Shown: one piece after another, positions 3,763 through 5,639 of the stretch | Layout: each line of letters opens with the position of its first letter | Position numbering within the stretch: position 1 is the first letter of the stretch | DNA from: Methanoregula sp. | GTDB taxonomy: Archaea > Halobacteriota > Methanomicrobia > Methanomicrobiales > Methanospirillaceae | Assembly (NCBI GenBank): GCA_013331015.1 | Contig: DUHF01000089.1 | Location: forward strand, 1 to 5,639 | Direction: 5' to 3' | Length of the DNA: 5,639 nucleotides | Program-made: the position numbers and the translations under genes | The notes under the pieces: generated by a model | The model's input: only the letters and a program-made list of their open reading frames with translations | What the model was told of the DNA's origin: nothing | Database searches by the model: none

Positions 3763-5301
3763 ATGAATCCACTCAACCCATCCCCCGAACTCTCAAAAGA
3801 CGAGGTTGAGCAGGGATTATCGCTTATTATCTTCGATGGCCTCACGACGCATGCTTTCATCACCCTGACCGGTGGCATCTTCCTCATCGCATTCGCCCTT
3901 GAACTGGGCGCATCCAACCTTGTGATCGGACTCATCGCGGCAATTCCGGCGCTTGCGGAGCTGATCCAGATCCCCGCGGTAGGGCTTATTGAGAAAATCC
4001 GGAACCGTCGCCTCATTACGGTGGTTGCAACGCTCTTTTCCCGCGGGCTCTGGGTTATTATTGCCCTGATTCCCATCATGTTCTCACCCCAGGCCGGGAT
4101 CTATTACCTTGTCTTCTTCCTCATCCTGTATTCATGCATATCGTCTGTCAAGCACTGCAGCTGGAAATCCTGGATGCGGGACCTCATCCCCAACGAGATC
4201 CTCGGCATGTTCTTCTCACGGAGGATGGCACTCTCATTTGGGCTCGCAACGGTGCTCAGCCTCTGTGCCAGTTTTTTCCTCGATATCTGGCAGAGCGATG
4301 ACCAGCTGACCCCGGCCTATGGCTACTCCCTGATCTTTCTTGCCGGGAGCCTCATCGGCCTTGCGGGAACCTACTACCTGATAAAAACCCCTGAACCCCA
4401 AATGATATCGACACCGGGCATCCCGCTGCGTTGTCGGTTGACCGAGTGGTACGCTGATGCCAATTTCCGGAACCTGATTTTCTTCCTGAGTCTTTGGAGT
4501 TTTGCCGTCAATCTTGCCGCACCATTTCTCACGGTATACCTTCTGAAGCGGTTGTCTCTTGATATCACCCTGGTCATCCTCCTGTCTATCGTGAGCCAGT
4601 TATGCAGCATCCTGTCCTTTCCGCTCTGGGGCTCGATTACCGACCGGTTCAGCAACAAGTCGGCCCTCAATGTTGCCGGCCCCCTGTTCATACTCTGTTT
4701 CCTTGCCCTGACCTTTACCAACCTGCCCGAACCCCATGCAATGACGATGCCACTTCTGGTCATCATCCATATTATTATGGGGATTTCCGCTGCCGGTGTC
4801 ACTCTTGCAGCCGGAAATATTGGCCTGAAACTTGCACCGAAAGGGTCAGCAACTTCCTATCTTGCAGGGATCAGCATATTCACGGCACTGGCTGCCGGCA
4901 TATCTCCGATCGTGGGGGGATATTTTGTCGATAATCTTGCCGAATGCGAACTGGTCTGGAACCTGGTATGGAAGAGCCCCGGCGTAAACATCACCATCCC
5001 TACACTCCATCTCCAGCACTGGGATTTCTTCTTTGTTTTTTCATTCCTGCTGGGGCTGTATTCCATTCACCGCCTGTCGTATGTCCGGGAACAGGGGGAG
5101 GTTGACGAGCCGATCTTTATTCCCTCCCTCATCGCGTATGGAAAAGATATGCGGAACTTCTCGACCGCCGGGGGTATCCGGAATATCCTGCGGTTCCCCA
5201 TGAATGAGATCGTTCTCCGCTCCGGTACCAATATGTTGCAGTGCCAGTCGGGCCCTGAAGCGCTGGAAGTCGAAGATGACCAGACTGGGAAAAGAGGGTA
5301 A
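3763..5301 (+). CDS. Major facilitator superfamily transporter
   Basis: A 512-residue inner-membrane permease of the MFS fold. About twelve helices are visible: 18-48, 52-79, 82-106, 111-132, 154-176, 186-207, 235-261, 266-292, 301-318, 326-357, 362-389 and 419-441. A motif-A-like loop, GSITDRFSNK (290-299), follows helix 8; the matching loop between helices 2 and 3 is degenerate (LIEKIRNRR). The loop after helix 4 has WKSWMRDLIPNEILGMFFSR (134-153), a Trp-x-x-Trp...Asp-Leu-x-Pro signature I associate with a poorly characterised group of prokaryotic MFS permeases. Substrate is unknown. Most 12-helix MFS proteins have 400-450 residues; the extra length here is an inserted loop between helices 11 and 12 (390-418) and a 71-residue soluble tail (442-512) ending in an acidic, hydrophilic stretch. 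ATG 3763 is the first start that gives a short hydrophilic N-terminus before helix 1. The gene has its own upstream TATA-like box and terminator-like block. Confidence 0.9.
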   Translation: MNPLNPSPELSKDEVEQGLSLIIFDGLTTHAFITLTGGIFLIAFALELGASNLVIGLIAAIPALAELIQIPAVGLIEKIRNRRLITVVATLFSRGLWVIIALIPIMFSPQAGIYYLVFFLILYSCISSVKHCSWKSWMRDLIPNEILGMFFSRRMALSFGLATVLSLCASFFLDIWQSDDQLTPAYGYSLIFLAGSLIGLAGTYYLIKTPEPQMISTPGIPLRCRLTEWYADANFRNLIFFLSLWSFAVNLAAPFLTVYLLKRLSLDITLVILLSIVSQLCSILSFPLWGSITDRFSNKSALNVAGPLFILCFLALTFTNLPEPHAMTMPLLVIIHIIMGISAAGVTLAAGNIGLKLAPKGSATSYLAGISIFTALAAGISPIVGGYFVDNLAECELVWNLVWKSPGVNITIPTLHLQHWDFFFVFSFLLGLYSIHRLSYVREQGEVDEPIFIPSLIAYGKDMRNFSTAGGIRNILRFPMNEIVLRSGTNMLQCQSGPEALEVEDDQTGKRG

Positions 5302-5341
5302 TTTGTCATTCTGTCCAGGTAGTCCCAAAGAAAAATCTATC

Positions 5342-5348
5342 AGGAGGT
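5342..5348 (+). promoter_or_regulatory. Perfect Shine-Dalgarno AGGAGGT
   Basis: AGGAGGT is the strongest Shine-Dalgarno match seen in the window. It is 8 nt before GTG 5357, which opens a frame of only seven codons, and 28 nt before ATG 5377. Such a strong site before so short a frame is unusual and suggests translation is really initiated here. Confidence 0.6.
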
Positions 5349-5381
5349 CATCCCCCGTGATATCGGGAAATGTGAGATGAC
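5347..5381 (+). promoter_or_regulatory. Inverted repeat enclosing two start codons
   Basis: GTCATC (5347-5352) and GATGAC (5376-5381) are perfect complements, and inside them CCCG (5354-5357) pairs with CGGG (5364-5367). The outer stem would pair the end of the Shine-Dalgarno site with the ATG of the 54-codon ORF. The inner stem covers the GTG of the 7-codon ORF. This could be a translation-control hairpin. Pairing is seen; regulation is inferred. Confidence 0.35.
5357..5380 (+). CDS. Possible 7-codon leader ORF
   Basis: GTG 5357 opens MISGNVR and stops at TGA 5378-5380. It has the best ribosome-binding site in the window at ideal spacing (8 nt), and its stop overlaps the next start as ATGA. 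It could be a leader peptide that couples translation to the next ORF. It could also be a remnant of a longer gene cut short by a frameshift. It is too short to judge on composition. Confidence 0.25.
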   Translation: MISGNVR

Positions 5382-5541
5382 AAAAAAAAGCCAGCCGGTC
5401 TCATTGTTCCGGACCCGGCTCATGATGTGGGAGAAAAAGGCGGGTTACCGATCTCCAGCCGAAGTTTTCATGAGCGGGATCCGGATGATTCTCTCGCGCG
5501 TCCTGATTTCGAGCGTTTCAGCAGGTGTGGTGTACTCCTAG
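5377..5541 (+). CDS. Possible 54-aa basic small protein
   Basis: ATG 5377 opens 54 codons ending at TAG 5539-5541 (MTKKSQPVSLFRTRLMMWEK and on). The product is strongly basic (about +7) with a hydrophobic C-terminal third (MILSRVLISSVSAGVVYS), so membrane or nucleic-acid association is conceivable. I recognise no family. About two-thirds of third positions are G or C, in line with the genes nearby. Its start overlaps the stop of the 7-codon ORF by ATGA, the usual sign of translational coupling, and it lies 75 nt after the MFS stop on the same strand, so co-transcription with that gene is possible. Chance or a gene remnant cannot be ruled out. Confidence 0.35.
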   Translation: MTKKSQPVSLFRTRLMMWEKKAGYRSPAEVFMSGIRMILSRVLISSVSAGVVYS

Positions 5542-5561
5542 GTCTCTGGGAGCATACGAGT

Positions 5562-5571
5562 GATTTTTAAA
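5562..5571 (+). promoter_or_regulatory. TATA-like box near the right edge
   Basis: TTTTTAAAAT resembles an archaeal TATA box and would start transcription near 5592. An ATG at 5635 is the only visible start downstream, and the window ends two bases after it, so no gene can be confirmed. Confidence 0.3.
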
Positions 5572-5639
5572 ATCCGACCTTGCCGCAGGTGGCTGCAACT
5601 CCCGATAACAATAGTTTGCTCTGTAGAAACAGGCATGAA

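Larger units (their letters stand above)
5302..5639. other. Region after the MFS gene with only short ORFs
   Basis: No ORF longer than 60 codons is present here. The stretch holds a strong ribosome-binding site with two overlapping short ORFs (5357-5541), an A8 run (5382-5389), and an AT-rich TTTTTAAAAT (5562-5571) that could be the promoter of a gene starting at or beyond the right edge; an ATG lies at 5635. No T-run terminator for the MFS transcript is visible before 5341. Confidence 0.5.

Noticed and set aside
3615..3809. Plus-strand 64-codon open frame overlapping the MFS start
   Set aside because: It spans the T8 run and the MFS promoter, and its end overlaps the MFS gene in another frame.
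5542..5637. Open frame continuing for 32 codons past the TAG of the 54-codon ORF (read-through or pyrrolysine)
   Set aside because: A stretch this short is expected by chance, it contains a TATA-like sequence, and no downstream structure or family match supports read-through.

Overview
The window looks like chromosomal DNA of a methanogenic archaeon, most likely Methanomicrobiales (Methanoregula-like). The support is indirect. Promoters have an archaeal TATA-box layout, and at least one mRNA appears leaderless. T-runs serve as likely terminators, and the class II tRNA-Leu has no encoded CCA. The protein families (an HTH-ACT amino-acid regulator, a HEAT-repeat protein, a TauE/SafE permease and an MFS permease) are all common in that group. 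Lineage below Archaea is inference, since no phylogenetic marker is present.

Layout. Positions 1-240 carry tRNA-Leu(GAG) on the minus strand with its own TATA-like box and T6 terminator. Positions 240-890 carry the HTH-ACT regulator gene on the plus strand, with a perfect 17-nt palindrome upstream of a strong TATA box and a TATA-to-ATG distance that fits a leaderless message. Positions 890-1650 hold a second TATA box at nearly the same distance from a possible 28-codon leaderless ORF, then a small HEAT-repeat protein gene with a good Shine-Dalgarno site. Positions 1645-2030 are GC-rich with no convincing gene. Positions 2031-2843 encode an eight-helix TSUP permease. Positions 2844-3762 are a 919-bp gene-free stretch with many plus-strand T-runs and several small hairpins. 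Positions 3763-5301 encode a 12-helix MFS transporter. Downstream lies an unusual translation-initiation region: a perfect AGGAGGT, a 7-codon ORF that overlaps by ATGA the start of a 54-codon ORF, and an inverted repeat that spans both starts.

All protein genes are on the plus strand, but the gaps are long (hundreds of bases), so they look like separate transcription units and not one operon. No pathway links them. No CRISPR array, insertion sequence, phage gene or toxin-antitoxin pair is visible. The ordinary genes are well supported. The novel candidates (the palindromic operator, the leaderless micro-ORF, the structured T-rich intergenic region and the coupled micro-ORFs after the MFS gene) rest on sequence pattern alone and are scored modestly.
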